The translations under genes were made by a program, and so were the position numbers. Below, piece after piece: positions 1 through 11,183 of a stretch of 64,000 nucleotides of DNA. The notes beneath the pieces were generated by a model. The model worked only from the letters and a program-made list of their open reading frames with translations. It did not search any database and was not told the DNA's origin. This stretch comes from Tetrastigma voinierianum (lineage: Eukaryota; Streptophyta; Magnoliopsida; Vitales; Vitaceae). Every line of letters starts with the position of its first letter. Within the stretch, counting starts at the first letter, position 1. The stretch is taken from NCBI GenBank assembly GCA_016808115.1, contig JAEQBH010006863.1, positions 90,905-154,904 of the forward strand, in the 5' to 3' direction.

Positions 1-2060
1 GTGAAAACGTGGGCAAGAGCATGAAACGAGGAGTCTCATTTAATACTTCCCTAGGAAATTGAAGTGAGTAATAAACATTCCCATTCTTCCTTAAGGGACG
101 CAATGCACTATAAAAGGAGGGAAGAACAAAGGAAAGGACTCAAGCAATAAGAATGGAGGGAAGGGAAGACCGAACAAAAGAAGCTGGCCCGAGGGATGAA
201 AACACCGCTTTTATGGAATGAGAGTCGAAAACAAACCAGCCTCACAGGTGTTCCATAAAACGTGGTTTCAGCCAGAGAACGGTTGATGGAAGGGGAATAT
301 GGATTAGTTAGAATCCATCGATCAAGAAGCTCAAAAGAAAGAAGCAGTCCCCCCAATTTGTTGCACAACCTTAGTAACGGCCGAATCACTCATTAGGAGC
401 TCAGAGGTCTGGAGAACCAAATTTTGAAGCGGGGGATGCAAACTTCTGGAGAAAAGATAGGATTTTAGAATAGGATGAACTTAGTGAAAAATGTTTGTAA
501 TAGAAATAGTTCGGATCATATTGAAGTCCTTTGGATATTTGAATATAACTTCTGTTGATTTACAAATTGGTTGATCATGATGTGTGGATTTGTGTTTCTG
601 TGCTATTTCATTTTCTGAATCAAAATAACATTTAATTGCTCAATTTTTCGAAAAGAATGGGAGAATATGAATAACGAAATCGAACTAAGAGTATGTACTG
701 TTTTGTTCAAGGTTCAGTTTGGGTTGAAAAATCGAGAAATTGGTCTATTCTGATATAACAAAGTACTTGGGTAAACTAATGTAATTATACAGTGAATAAG
801 CACAAGTCTAGAAGAAAATAATACACCGCGATCGACAACACCTTCGAAACTTTAAATGAAGTTAGGAAAATTTTCTGGGAATTCAGAATTTATAATCCAC
901 AGTCCTAGAACTGGTTCGAATATCGATTTAGCGAAACCTCAATACTTGAAAACAACCGACAAAAAATGATACAGCCATTCTCGACGCCTTGAGCCATTCT
1001 AGCTATCCTTATTAATATGTCAGACAAAGATACACCTTAGTTCCATGAATTGAGCTAAACTGACTGATTTTTCAAAAGTAAACCAATGGAAACCCCAACC
1101 CATCCATAAAATTCAATCCTTCAGTAAAGAACCAATGATTACCCAGGAATTCAAGAAGGAAGAAGGAAATGAAGTTTGGGGGAGTTTATATATTTTTGAA
1201 GAACTCAAAAAGGGAATGAAAAGAAAAAGGCAAAAAGCAGAAAATAAAAACAGAAAAGAAGGCTTCTAGGGATAAGTTTTATCTTGTGGCCTAACTCTCT
1301 TGAACAATTAAGTTCTGAGGGGTGTTTCAACACCTAGTACCCTAATGCCATTTGGTATGGAGCTACAACCCAAAGTTCGCTAAGGGTGTTAGAAAGCCTA
1401 AAAAGTTAAAAAACATAGCACTATCCCCCGAATGGTAGCAACCAAGAGAATTCCCCAATGAAATTACAAGTATGAAATAGGGGCATACAAGTCAATTGGA
1501 AGAATCAGCAGATAACCCCAAACATGAAGTCTGGGAGTTTATTAGAGAAGCTATAAGAAGTAAAGGTAGAAGAGAAGAGAAAATGATCGTGGTATTTTAA
1601 CCCAAAAAAAAAAAAATTTCTTCATCCTACCATCGCCTGCCTAACATTACAAGCCCCAGTAAAAGACTGGGTTTGATTTTAAGGTCGGGATCACCTACAT
1701 TAAATGAGATCAATATGAAAACCAGCATATGGGACTTTAATAAACGCTTTGGAGAAAACCTCCAGAGATTGATCAATCTAATACAAAGTTGGAGAAGGAT
1801 TGGCTGACCCGCACACACACACCGAATAAGGTCAATAATGAATCGCTTACATACATAGTTTATCAAGAGATTTCGGATAGAAGCATACCATGCTTCGCCT
1901 TTGTAGCGTAAGCCGAAATTTGCAATAACAAATCTTATATTCGATAATTCAGCTTTAGAAATACAGCCAATTAAAACTCGCAAAACAAAATAAAATGTCC
2001 TTTTTGCTTTGAGGACAAACAAATCTTTTTCTTTCATTGAGGACAAGAAAACTTCTAAGC
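1..2060 (+). mobile_element. 3' internal noncoding part of an Athila-like Ty3 element
   Basis: No coding domain is recognisable. The stretch ends in a purine-rich tract directly before a recognisable LTR start at 2072, which is how the 3' internal region of an LTR retrotransposon ends. The wording around 1630-1700 resembles the untranslated region between pol and the 3' LTR in Athila/Tat elements that I know. The lineage is inferred from the LTR and from the gag and protease further right. The 139-codon minus-strand frame at 1627-2046 looks incidental. Confidence 0.5.
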
Positions 2061-2071
2061 CTGGGGGAGTT
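2061..2071 (+). other. Polypurine tract of the LTR at 2072
   Basis: CTGGGGGAGTT lies immediately before TGATGAGCTT, the first bases of the LTR. A G-rich purine run at this position primes plus-strand DNA synthesis in LTR retrotransposons. It implies that the LTR at 2072 was the 3' LTR of an element extending to the left. Confidence 0.6.
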
Positions 2072-2394
2072 TGATGAGCTTAAAAGTCATCTCTTTAGTC
2101 CATTTTTCCGTTTGATTTTTGAAGCAAAATTTTAATATTTAATATACGTAATTACAATAGTCCCACCAAATTGTCATTAGCGTGACAAGCAAGAAAGATG
2201 GAAAACGCAAAGAATAAGTGGAATAAAAGTGCGTGAATTGACGTAGCAAAATGACAAAAATCAAGGAGTCACCGATGCGCATTTTAGATCTACACGCCCG
2301 GGCTCGTCGACCGTGAAGATCAAGAGTAATCGGAGGCATGTCACGTAGCGGTTCACGCATAGCAAATGGGGTTAAGGAGCAGAATAAAGGAACG

Positions 2395-2955
2395 ATGTCG
2401 CGACGCGGTAAATCGAGGTCGCGACATCATCACTAACCATCGCAACCTACAGCCAGGAAGGTGATGTCGCTGATTAAGAAGACTCCGATGTCGCGACATC
2501 AAGAACCACCGTCGTTACGTGCGTGAGACTTAACGTCGTCGACATCAAGAGGAGATCAACTAAAGGCTTCAAACTACGAGGTTGAAGTCAATGACATCGT
2601 GGGGACACCCGCTCAAGGGAACAGACCGCGGAGACTGCGAAGTCACGACATCAAAAGTCGCTAAGTGGAAGATCGCAAGCCGGGCGGCCGACAAGCCAGC
2701 GACATAAGGTCGGCGTCGCGACATAGGACTCCGCCACCAAGGAGGAAATTTCATGAGGTCGCTGATTAGCGATCAGTCGCGACATCGTGAAATCATCGCG
2801 GGAAACCTCGTAGGGAATGGCGATGTCGCGACAAGATGGTGATGTCGCCGACATCAAGAATGACTAAATAAAGGCTATAAAGGTACACCTAAGTCGCGAC
2901 GTGGGATCGAAGTCGCGACCAATGATGTCACGCCGACAAGGAAACCGTCGCGACT
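2395..2955 (+). repeat. Array of degenerate GATGTCGCGACATC palindromes in LTR U3
   Basis: About a dozen copies of a TCGCGA-centred palindrome recur every 20-70 bases. One copy (2487-2500) is a perfect 14-bp palindrome, GATGTCGCGACATC. Others carry one or two changes, for example near 2418, 2715, 2775, 2822, 2840, 2892 and 2947. The array ends about 75 bases upstream of the TATA box. The same motif fills the matching part of the solo LTR at 47551-50496. Confidence 0.85.
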
Positions 2956-3028
2956 GGGCAAGAATCAGCCCGCTACCAAGTCCACAGCCAGGTTACATTG
3001 GGATTAGGGGCCCAAATTGAGGGAACCC

Positions 3029-3036
3029 TATAAATA
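3029..3036 (+). promoter_or_regulatory. LTR TATA box
   Basis: TATAAATA within CCCTATAAATACAC, downstream of the palindrome array and about 960 bases into the LTR, is a plausible U3 core promoter. This is positional inference only. Confidence 0.5.
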
Positions 3037-4599
3037 CACAACTTATCCGCCATTCAAGAAATTCGCGCCTACAGACGCAGAGGTCCGATTGCCGAAAGCT
3101 CATTTTTCTTTCTTTTTCTTTATTTTTTTTTTATTTATTTTGCTGTTTCCATCAAGCAGAAAGGAAGATTATGTTTTCAGATTTTCATTTTCGCTGTGAT
3201 TTTCCGAATCGATGTTATCGCTTTAGCCGGTCGAATGCGTATTTCTATTTCTTTTCAAATTATTTCACCGGAATGTCTGTCTCGTACAAATTTCTCGAAT
3301 TCGATTGTTTCCCGTCCTGCGCTTTTCTTATGATCGTGAGGAATGTCGCGATCGTAATTTATAATTGAGGAATCCAAATTCTTCCATTAATTGAACGCTA
3401 TCGCCGAATTTATTCCTTCCGTAGTCGCTCTAACGCTTTGTTAATTTCGCCACGAATTTATTTCGCATTTGGTTTTAATGATTTGATCCGACACCAGCTT
3501 TCTTATACCCGTTAAGAATTGCACATTACCTCGACATTTCAAGGAAGTCCTCGCGTGGACACAGGAAGACAACTCGGGGTAATGCCTAGTTCTTTGAAGG
3601 TATACTAACCTGCTATTAGGATCCTTTCGGCGCTTGCAGTTCACTTGATAAATCCTCTTCACTTGAAGTCAAGAATGAGCTGAATGAGTTATCCACTTTA
3701 AACAAGCAAAGAGTTCGCCAATTTATTAGTGAGTCCAATCCCGTGTTAGCCGAGATTCAATCAAGGAAAGGTTGATCTATCCCACTTCGAGGAGGAGGAA
3801 ATCGAAGTCAGACATCCTTGCTTGACCAATAACTTGGGAGTTAAGGTTTACAAATTCATAAAATGGGTATGAAGTATTGTAAAAGAAAATACCCGTGATT
3901 AAGGAAGTCCTTAAATGTAGTTATCTAATTTCGTATTCGAGAGAATCAGTCATAAATTAGATAATGAAATGCGGAGTGTGGAGAGATCCAAACGCACTAC
4001 ACCGTCTTCGACGTATTTTTTGAAATCCTGAAGTTAATCAAGAAATTCTATCGATTTAACTACGAATTGATAGTTCACTATAACTGCTTATTGATGTGTC
4101 TGAGGATAACTATTCAAAAGATTCATTTCTTTATTAGAAATTCATTATTCTTTTTATTCTTTATCGCCCAGCCGTTGGTTATTTCGCTTATTTCCTTTGT
4201 TTTTCAATTCTTCCAAAGATCTCGAACGCTGACTCCACTATCATTTTATCGCCCAAATAGTATGGAGCTCGAAAGAATGTGTGCTGATTTAAAATTCTTG
4301 AGATCTCTCGGTGGATCGAGGATCCGACTTAAATCCATTTTACTACTTGTCGAATTGCACTCGCAAAATAGCAAATCAAACAAAGCTTTGAAAATGACTT
4401 ATTTTAAGAGATTTCGCTCTACATATTATAATTTCCACAAGTTTATGGCAAGGTTGCCGAGATTAATTATCAAATTCATGGGTAACAAAGGTTGTAAATT
4501 TTGGTATGCGTTTTGATTATGTCAACAAGCCATCAAGGTGTCTAGTTGAATCCAACAAAGATACAGGTCAACGTAGGGACCACATACCCCCTAGTGGTG

Positions 4600-5420
4600 A
4601 GTGCACCTTTCCTCGTATCATACCACCCACGATGACGGGCAAGGAGACCCTATCCGGTGCCCCCGCTTCCCACATTTCATGAAATGGAGAATGAGAATCT
4701 TATACTCATATCCTAGAGTTCGGTAGGTACTTATAACTTTTAAGGAAGGAGTGTCTCGATATGGATTTGCTTTTAAGCTAAAAGCATTCCCATTGACACC
4801 GAAAAGACAAGGCCAAAATTTGGCTCAATTCCATCGAGGCCAAGAACAATTAGAATTTGGCCGAACTTCAAACCGAAGCTAAGAAATTCTTCAAAGACAA
4901 CTAAGACCAACAGTTTGAAGAGGCAGATCTACACTTACTCTGCCTATGATAATGAGAAGTTTTATCAGTGCTAGGAGAGGTTCATGGAGACCATCAATTC
5001 ATGCCCACACCATGGTTTTGATACATGGATGCTAGTGAATCATTTTTATGATGGTATGTCTCCTGCCATGAAGCAATTGGGTTAGAAAACCATGTGTGGA
5101 GGTGACTTTTTTGCAAAAACCCGCATTTAAGCCATGGACTTTCAATTATGTGGTCGAAACTTCCAAGGTACGGATGAACCTGACCAAGGGTGCTTCGAAA
5201 GAATGAAGCCTTCGACCCACTCCGCGGAGGCATTTATGCACTTTCCGAAGATATGGATGAAAGCAAAGATATCAAATCTTAGCCAGGAAGCGGAAGAGCT
5301 AGAAGGAAAGGCTACGAAAGCAAAAAGACCAGTAATCCCGCACAGCCAAATCCATGCATCAATTACCAATCCACCGCCACCCGTAAGCACCGGCCCAATT
5401 GCTCCTCGAGAGATTTGATG
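4600..5420 (+). pseudogene. Degenerate Athila-like gag
   Basis: Broken reading frames match the capsid (Retrotrans_gag) domain of Athila-type Ty3 elements. From 4952 the frame gives an ERF..TINSCPHHGFDTW stretch, then FYDGMSPAMKQL and MCGGDFF, with two stop codons in the run. This is the conserved 'CPHHG ... FY.GL' core of the family. The N-terminal part (about 4745-4950) is readable only by changing frame. From 5134 a 94-codon open frame continues the gag C-terminus with charged and then proline-rich sequence. Gag would form the particle shell for reverse transcription. The copy cannot be translated as one protein. Confidence 0.7.
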
Positions 5421-6059
5421 TCAGCATGCCAATGTTAGGCCAATACAAGCCACAACCCAATGCCCCATAAGGAACAATACATATAATCCCAATCGAGAAA
5501 CCACCCTAATCTCTCTCGAAACCAACCGCATATGTGCTCTCCGGTGCCAAACGCTTGTTCACCTCAACCATAGCCATCCTCATCCCCGTTGAACAAGCTA
5601 TTTTAAATTCGAAAGCAAGGTGGTAGGAAATTCTGCGGAAGAGCAAAAGGGAATCTAATGCATACCTGCTCAAAGAATAGATACTGTGGAAAGCACCTCG
5701 AACAAGAGAATAGGATGGCTTGAAAGCAACCTTAATCGAAGATTGATAACCTACGCATTCATCACCAAGATTAATTTATCGGGAGGTACGGTGAGGAAAG
5801 GAAGATTCCCTTCCCAAACACCGCCAAATCCAAAGGGAGTCCATGAACAGTTCTTCCAGCAACTCATGATGATGAAGTAAAGGCTATCATCACTTGAGGT
5901 CAGAGCAACCAAGGCCATGACTCGAAGAAACAAAGAAAGGAAAAGGAAGTCGGAGCCCGAGAGAATAATAATCGTATATATCTAATGAAGAAGAACATGC
6001 CCCTCCATTTCCTCAAGCACTTGGGAGGCAAGAAAATCACAAACCAAGCCGAATTCGAG
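5421..6059 (+). other. Gag-protease linker of the Athila-like element, decayed
   Basis: No domain is recognisable. Its position between gag and protease suggests the proline- and asparagine-rich gag C-terminus. The short frames seen here have no family features. Confidence 0.4.
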
Positions 6060-6720
6060 GTGCTATGTGTTTAAGGTAACATCCCACCGCTTTGACATGA
6101 TTAAGTTGTGTCCCAACATATGCAAAATTCCCGAAAGACCTATGCACAGTCAAGAGAGGGTCAAGTATCAAAAGAAAGCCTTCCTAACGTAACGTCAATG
6201 CCATCATCCTCGCAGCAAGACCCTGAAATACAAGTGATCCGTGATCCCCACAATATCGCCTCAACATCATGGACTTACAGACAAAGTTAATCATAGACTG
6301 GGCTAGTAAAACCTACCGCTATCTTATATAAGCAAATGGGTTTAGTGAGCTTGCCTACCAACATCACTCTTCATTAGCCGATCGGGATTGCAAAAATTCC
6401 TAAGGGAATAAGAGACGTTGGTTAAGGTGGACAAATTCACCACCAAAGGACTTGTAGTGCTTGATATCGAACCGATCGCAAGTGGGCTTAACCATGTGCC
6501 AATTATCCTGGGAAGGCCATTTTTGGCCACTTCCAATGCGATAATCAATTGCTGGAATGGAGTCATGCAGCTCACATTTGGCAACATGACACTGGAGCTC
6601 AACATTTTTCACCTGAGCAACAAGCACAAGCCAGAAAAGGGTGAGGGGCAGGAATTTGATGAAGTCTGCTCAATTGGTCCAAGTGCAGGGAAACCAAATG
6701 CCCACAAACTGCAAGCATAA
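6060..6720 (+). pseudogene. Degenerate Athila-like aspartic protease region
   Basis: Around 6110-6200 a broken frame gives the KYAKFPKDLCTVKRG-type stretch that precedes the protease in Athila elements. Around 6350-6410 it gives the LADR..K.. strand. From 6418 a 100-codon open frame carries VDKFTTKGLVVLDIEP, then HVPIILGRPFLATSNA, INCWNGVMQLTFGN and MTLELNIF. That is the usual protease C-terminal half, with the ILGRPFL flap-end motif intact. The catalytic DTG-like region upstream is too damaged to place. The protease would cut Gag-Pol. No reverse transcriptase follows, so the element is truncated to the right. Confidence 0.8.
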
Positions 6721-7090
6721 TTGGTGAAGGAAAGTGAAGCAGTTGATGGAGAATCGTTACATCAAGCCACTCTCGCTAACTAATGCTTCAAGACTACCAA
6801 ACCAAGAGGTTCCTCCACCAAAAAGGAGTTTGCACACGTCATTATCACCGCTGTATAAGAGCTCCCACTCCAACATTAACTCCAGGTCTATTCCGTCGGT
6901 TTGTTCATCGGTAATCAAACCAGCTCACCTTTCGATTTTAAACAATTTATTAATCCTTCTGCCATGTTGTTTATAAACTCATTCATTTATCAAACCTGAA
7001 TTTTTAAAATTTTACTTAATCTTATTTTATTTCTTTATTCTATGTTAGCTCTGATTCATATTCTATTTTTATCTATTTAATCCAAAGGTC
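6721..7090. other. AT-rich stretch without recognisable features
   Basis: Base composition changes sharply here from the retroelement coding relic to AT-rich DNA. I see no domain or terminal repeat. It probably contains the junction where the element was truncated. Confidence 0.4.
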
Positions 7091-9380
7091 ATACCTTCAA
7101 CTAGTTTTTCATATTGAATGAGGTAGGCATGAATTTCAAGAATAATGGCGAAATTCATTCCCGTGGCCCTTCAAATGACCCAATCCGCTTTATAAAAGGG
7201 GGGCTCCCACCTCGTTTCCATTCACATTCCCTCCGTATCGCCTCACCGAGATCCTCGTCCTCGCGGCCCCGAGCCCACTGGCCAGGATCGCCGCCACTAC
7301 CGTGAGCCGCATCCCGCCGTGAGCCCTGCGACAAATACCGCACTGCGTCTCTCAGGTTCCATGCCTGGCGGTAATCTCGAGTCTCCTGGGGCCTCCCTTA
7401 CACTATCGCAGGCCTGCGGTGACCAAGTACCTCGAGCCGCCGCCCACGGCGCCCCGATCCCCGCCGCAGCCCAAGCCCGAGTCCACCGCCGGCGTCGCCG
7501 AAAGCCCCCGCCGGCCGCGGCTCTCGAGCCCGCCGGGCGAGCCTCTGGCCGCGCGATCCTCGCTACGCACGCCAGCCCATCACAAGCATTAGCTCAGCTC
7601 GCACTTCACCGAAGCCCTGCTTCGCCATCGCCACTGACCGCACCACGCCCATGGTCTGCACTCCATGGTGGGCCACCAAAGCCCGCGGTCGTTCCGCGAC
7701 TTCGGTAGAGACGATGCCGCACCTGTGGCACCCGTAGACTCACTCTCCGCACCAGTCGCAGAGTCACCACCCCAGGCATCACCCAACCGCTATACCGGAG
7801 GAGCTCAGGCTCGAGTCCTATCCCGAGATATCGCACCGTGATGTGACCCCGCCCTTCTCCGCTGGGCATCCGAGACCACGCAGAGCCCCGCCTCTCCGCC
7901 GCCCTGACATCGTGCCCGTGGAGTCTTCTCGAGGCCCAAAGCCCGCCGTCACCTCCACCGATCGTGTGGTTCGCCAGCCCCGGCCTATCGCCGCCTCGAG
8001 GATCAGCGCGCTCTATGTTCACCCGCGATCCGGCCCCAGAAACGTGGATCTACGCGCCGAGACTGTATGGGGGAGCCACTATGACATACCAGCCGACCGC
8101 GCACTCGCTTTCAAAGATTCTATGCTGATCCGACAAGATTCACCGCCGCCCTTCTTGACGCCGAGGCGCTCATCCCTAAGTCAGGTTCGAAGTTCTACCA
8201 TACTATGACATCCCGGAGTGCCTATCCGCTCGGAGATCCGGCGAGCATCAATTTCCGGCAGCCGGGGTAAATTCGAGTCACGGATATTACAAATGACAGC
8301 CCGCCAAGTAGTTATGGCGAATTCCACTGACACGACCCGTGGCCTCGTACACATCCCGCCGAGAGATGGTTCATTGCTCCCGCCGAGACACCACACCCCC
8401 TGCCTATACTCTTCCGTTGTGCATTTTCCCGCATGCTCCTGCTGGACCACGTGTCTGCACCAGCCCACCCCATTACAAAGACTATGTACGCTAGGAGCTA
8501 TACTCAAGGCCCTATACCGAATCTCCGAGGGATTCTGGTTTAGTCCCTCCGAGTCATTATGACTCTTTGTCGCACTTCAGGAGAAGGTCCACAAAGAAGG
8601 GCCCGGCTCGAAATGAGACTTTTCCTTATTGATGCCGAGGTTGTCGAAACAGTCCTGAGCATCTGGGTATCTTCAGGAGCCAAGACAGCGGCGCATCGCT
8701 GTACTCGTGTTCCATCCACTCGAGCTGATCTCTATACATGTCGATCTCCATTATTCTCCGAGCAGCGCTAGAGGCAAAGAGATGATGTGTAAAGGACCCA
8801 CCGAGGGAGAGCCTCCTCGTTCCGCAGTGGAGTGAGGTGGTGCGGAGGCGGAGAGACCTCTACTCCGTGATTCATCTCTCCATCTCCACCTCCCACGCTC
8901 TGTGCCTTACCGACACCGGCCGCCTTCCATACAAATACAATAGCTTCGTGATACATCCATGTCGGGCCTCTAAAGTAGCTACCGCCGCTATGGATGCCGC
9001 TCAGGCACTTGCTACCAATAAGCATCGCCAGCCATGTGACGCCGAGGTCACTGCAACACAAGGTAATCATGCCATGCTTCTCAGATCATGAGCCACTCCT
9101 GCCTCCCGCTACCGCCGAGACGAGCCCAAGACAAATTTCGAGTTCAAATCTCACGTAGCACCTCCGATATGCCGGGCACCAAGAAGAAAGAGCCTTTCCC
9201 GCATCCACCAAGATCTACACCACCACGAGTGAGGTGGTCGCATCTCCTTCTTAGCTTCCGATCCCTACCCAAAGGGAGACATGTTCATACTTTGGTCAGG
9301 GGAAAAGCAGTCGGGAGCAGCCCTCCATTATTATTGTCTTATTTTTACTTTATCAACTCCGCCACTTATTTTGTATAGAG
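7091..9380. other. GC-rich block of probable retroelement origin
   Basis: About 2.2 kb is much richer in G+C and CpG than its surroundings. A TATA-like TTTATAAAAGG lies at about 7190. Several open frames (7319-7708, 7843-8208, 8218-8562) give proline/arginine/serine-rich proteins with no family signature, as expected from GC-rich noncoding DNA. The block ends in an AT-rich stretch with a TATATAGG-like sequence near 9378. It may be LTR and leader DNA of an unrecognised Ty3 element, but I could not pair it with a second LTR. Confidence 0.35.
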
Positions 9381-10328
9381 TGTATATAGGATGCATGTAT
9401 TAAATTCGACAGTAAAGAAGAGATATTTCTTGTCAGGTTTAGCCATGCTGTTTCAGATTAGCCACTTTGGTTATATCGGCTTTATAAAGATTATTTACTT
9501 ACTTTCACACTTTGCAACCACAGGCCTATATTTTCGTGTTTCTACTCTTGCCTTGCCGAGGAATCAAGCCATGTAAGCCACCATAATGTTAGAACGCTCC
9601 ATGCATGATTAAATTTTTGGGCGATTGAAGTTCCAGCGTATTCAACCTTGTATTTCCACCTTTAGCTAATCGCACACAGTGCACATCAATTTTTACCAAT
9701 AGGTTGTGAAGCTATATACCCCTTTCCACTTTGCAAAACCGGCCTTATATCATGACAACCCACACAGTCTCAGGAAAGCACGACAAAAGAAGACCACGAA
9801 GTCTTCCAAATGAAAAAGAAAAGAAAGCAAAAGAAAAGAAAGAAGAGTGCAGGAATCAAAGTCGTGATCGCTGGCTTTGAAAACCTAACACGGCCCGAGG
9901 GGTATATGCACATGCTTTTGCTTCCTGCCCTAAACTTCATTGGTCGGGAGTCATCACTTCAGGTTCGTTACACGTGGACGGGTGGTGAGCGAAGAAGTTA
10001 TAGGTGCCGGATTCTCAAGTCACAAGTCCTGTTTCCAGGAGTTTCGTGGTCGGTGATCCATTTGGCTTGATGTCTCTAAACTCCACTGGTCGGGAGTCAC
10101 CTGGACCCTCGTTAATGAGACTTCGTGAAGTCGAAGCTTCTCGCACAGATCCCCACGCACATTCAAGTATGAAAAAGTGTAACTCGAATCCCATTTAGGC
10201 TGATTACCGCTTTAAGGCCCCGCAAAGAGCTGTCAGGGGAGGAATAGCTTTGCAAACTTATCGCCCAAAACTCGTTACCATAAAAACAGACTGTGATTTA
10301 GGTGGAAGTTTAGTTGACTTCCCGAATT
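9381..10328 (+). other. Noncoding retroelement-like DNA with a repeated phrase
   Basis: The phrase TGGTCGGGAGTCA followed by C.T occurs at about 9941 and again near 10088, each within similar surroundings (AAACTTCATTGGTCGG and AAACTCCACTGGTCGG). This is the style of the untranslated region in Athila/Tat elements. No coding sequence is supported. The A-rich 9810-9850 run is low complexity. Confidence 0.35.
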
Positions 10329-10879
10329 GATGTTACCTCAAACGGGTCCTATATGACATTGTTCCCTTCTACGGATGGTACTGGTACAGAGTTCGCTTTG
10401 ATACTAAAGGCAAGCCTCACTTTCGCACACACACTTTTCGGGACAAAGATACACTTTTTCAGCAGAAAAGCACAAAGATGCATACCCTGATTGCTTTTAA
10501 ATATCAAGTATGGACTAGCAACTGTCGGTTTGGGTGTGATTAAGACCAAAAGTGCTATTTGAGTCCTATTTAAGATAGGTTTTGAGTGGCAGATAATCAT
10601 ATTAATTGCCGATTGACATGCGCAGTCCCGATTAGTTTTAATGGTCTTTGTTTCAATGCTTTTGGTAGTTTTATGGTGTTTTGGGAACCCCATCCATCAT
10701 ATCGCTCGCATCGTAATCGTGATGTTTTATGCCGAAGCTCAGATGGGATTCTCAAGCATGTCATCAAGCCGATTTAAAGAAATGTCGTCGAAATGAAGAA
10801 ATGCAATGACCGATGCAGACAATCGCGACATTTAATTTCATATGGCATAGCTTAAAATTTCAAGGATTGTGAAAATTTT

Positions 10880-11075
10880 CAAGAATGATAGCTAAAATTT
10901 ATGGCAATTTTAGCTATGATAGCGAAAAATTGCCATCATAGTTTAAAATTACCCGTGCATGTTTTAAATTCACCACAGGCCAGCATTTCTTTCGTTATGA
11001 TAGCCGTAAATTTCGCCATCATAGAGAAAATTCGCTATCATAATCTAAAAAATTCGCCATCATAGCTAAAATTGC
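10880..11075. repeat. Hairpin-forming subrepeats upstream of a TATA box
   Basis: ATAGCTAAAATT (10888-10899) and AATTTTAGCTAT (10906-10917) form a perfect 12-bp inverted repeat with a 6-base loop. Related units such as GCCATCATAG and TAGCTATGATAGCG recur at least four more times up to about 11075, in both orientations. The array ends about 100 bases before the TATA box at 11175. Confidence 0.8.
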
Positions 11076-11174
11076 TTCTGCTGATCCAAACGACCTCGCT
11101 TTTTTGTAATTCCATTGGCCCCCAATGTAATCATATTATCTTGGTTATTTTGGTATTTCACATCCTTTGTATGG

Positions 11175-11183
11175 CTATATAAG
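11175..11183 (+). promoter_or_regulatory. LTR TATA box
   Basis: CTATATAAG lies about 80 bases upstream of a CT-rich run (TTCTCTCTTCTCTCTC), as expected for a core promoter and its transcription start in an LTR. Confidence 0.55.

Larger units (their letters stand above)
2072..4527 (+). mobile_element. Athila-like LTR, + orientation
   Basis: The left end TGATGAGCTTAAAAGTCATC matches, in reverse complement, the right end of the solo LTR at 47551-50496. The right part (about 4290-4510) also matches the other end of that copy, including a shared U5 signature ending in TACTTGTCG. This defines an LTR of about 2.45 kb. U3 carries an array of CpG palindromes (2395-2955) followed by a TATA box at 3029. 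The 149-codon frame at 4067-4516 lies inside this LTR and is not a gene. The right end is set by comparison and could be off by tens of bases. Confidence 0.7.

Noticed and set aside
1627..2046. 139-codon minus-strand frame
   Set aside because: It lies antisense in the noncoding tail of a + strand element and shows no domain.
2395..2955. CRISPR-like regular repeats
   Set aside because: Spacing is irregular, units are degenerate palindromes inside an LTR, and the genome is eukaryotic.
4067..4516. 149-codon open frame, + strand
   Set aside because: It lies in the U5 half of an LTR that has a second copy in the window where the frame is not kept, and it has no domain features.
7319..8562. Several long proline/arginine-rich frames
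   Set aside because: High GC content gives long open frames on both strands by chance. No conserved motif is present and the two strands look equally protein-like.
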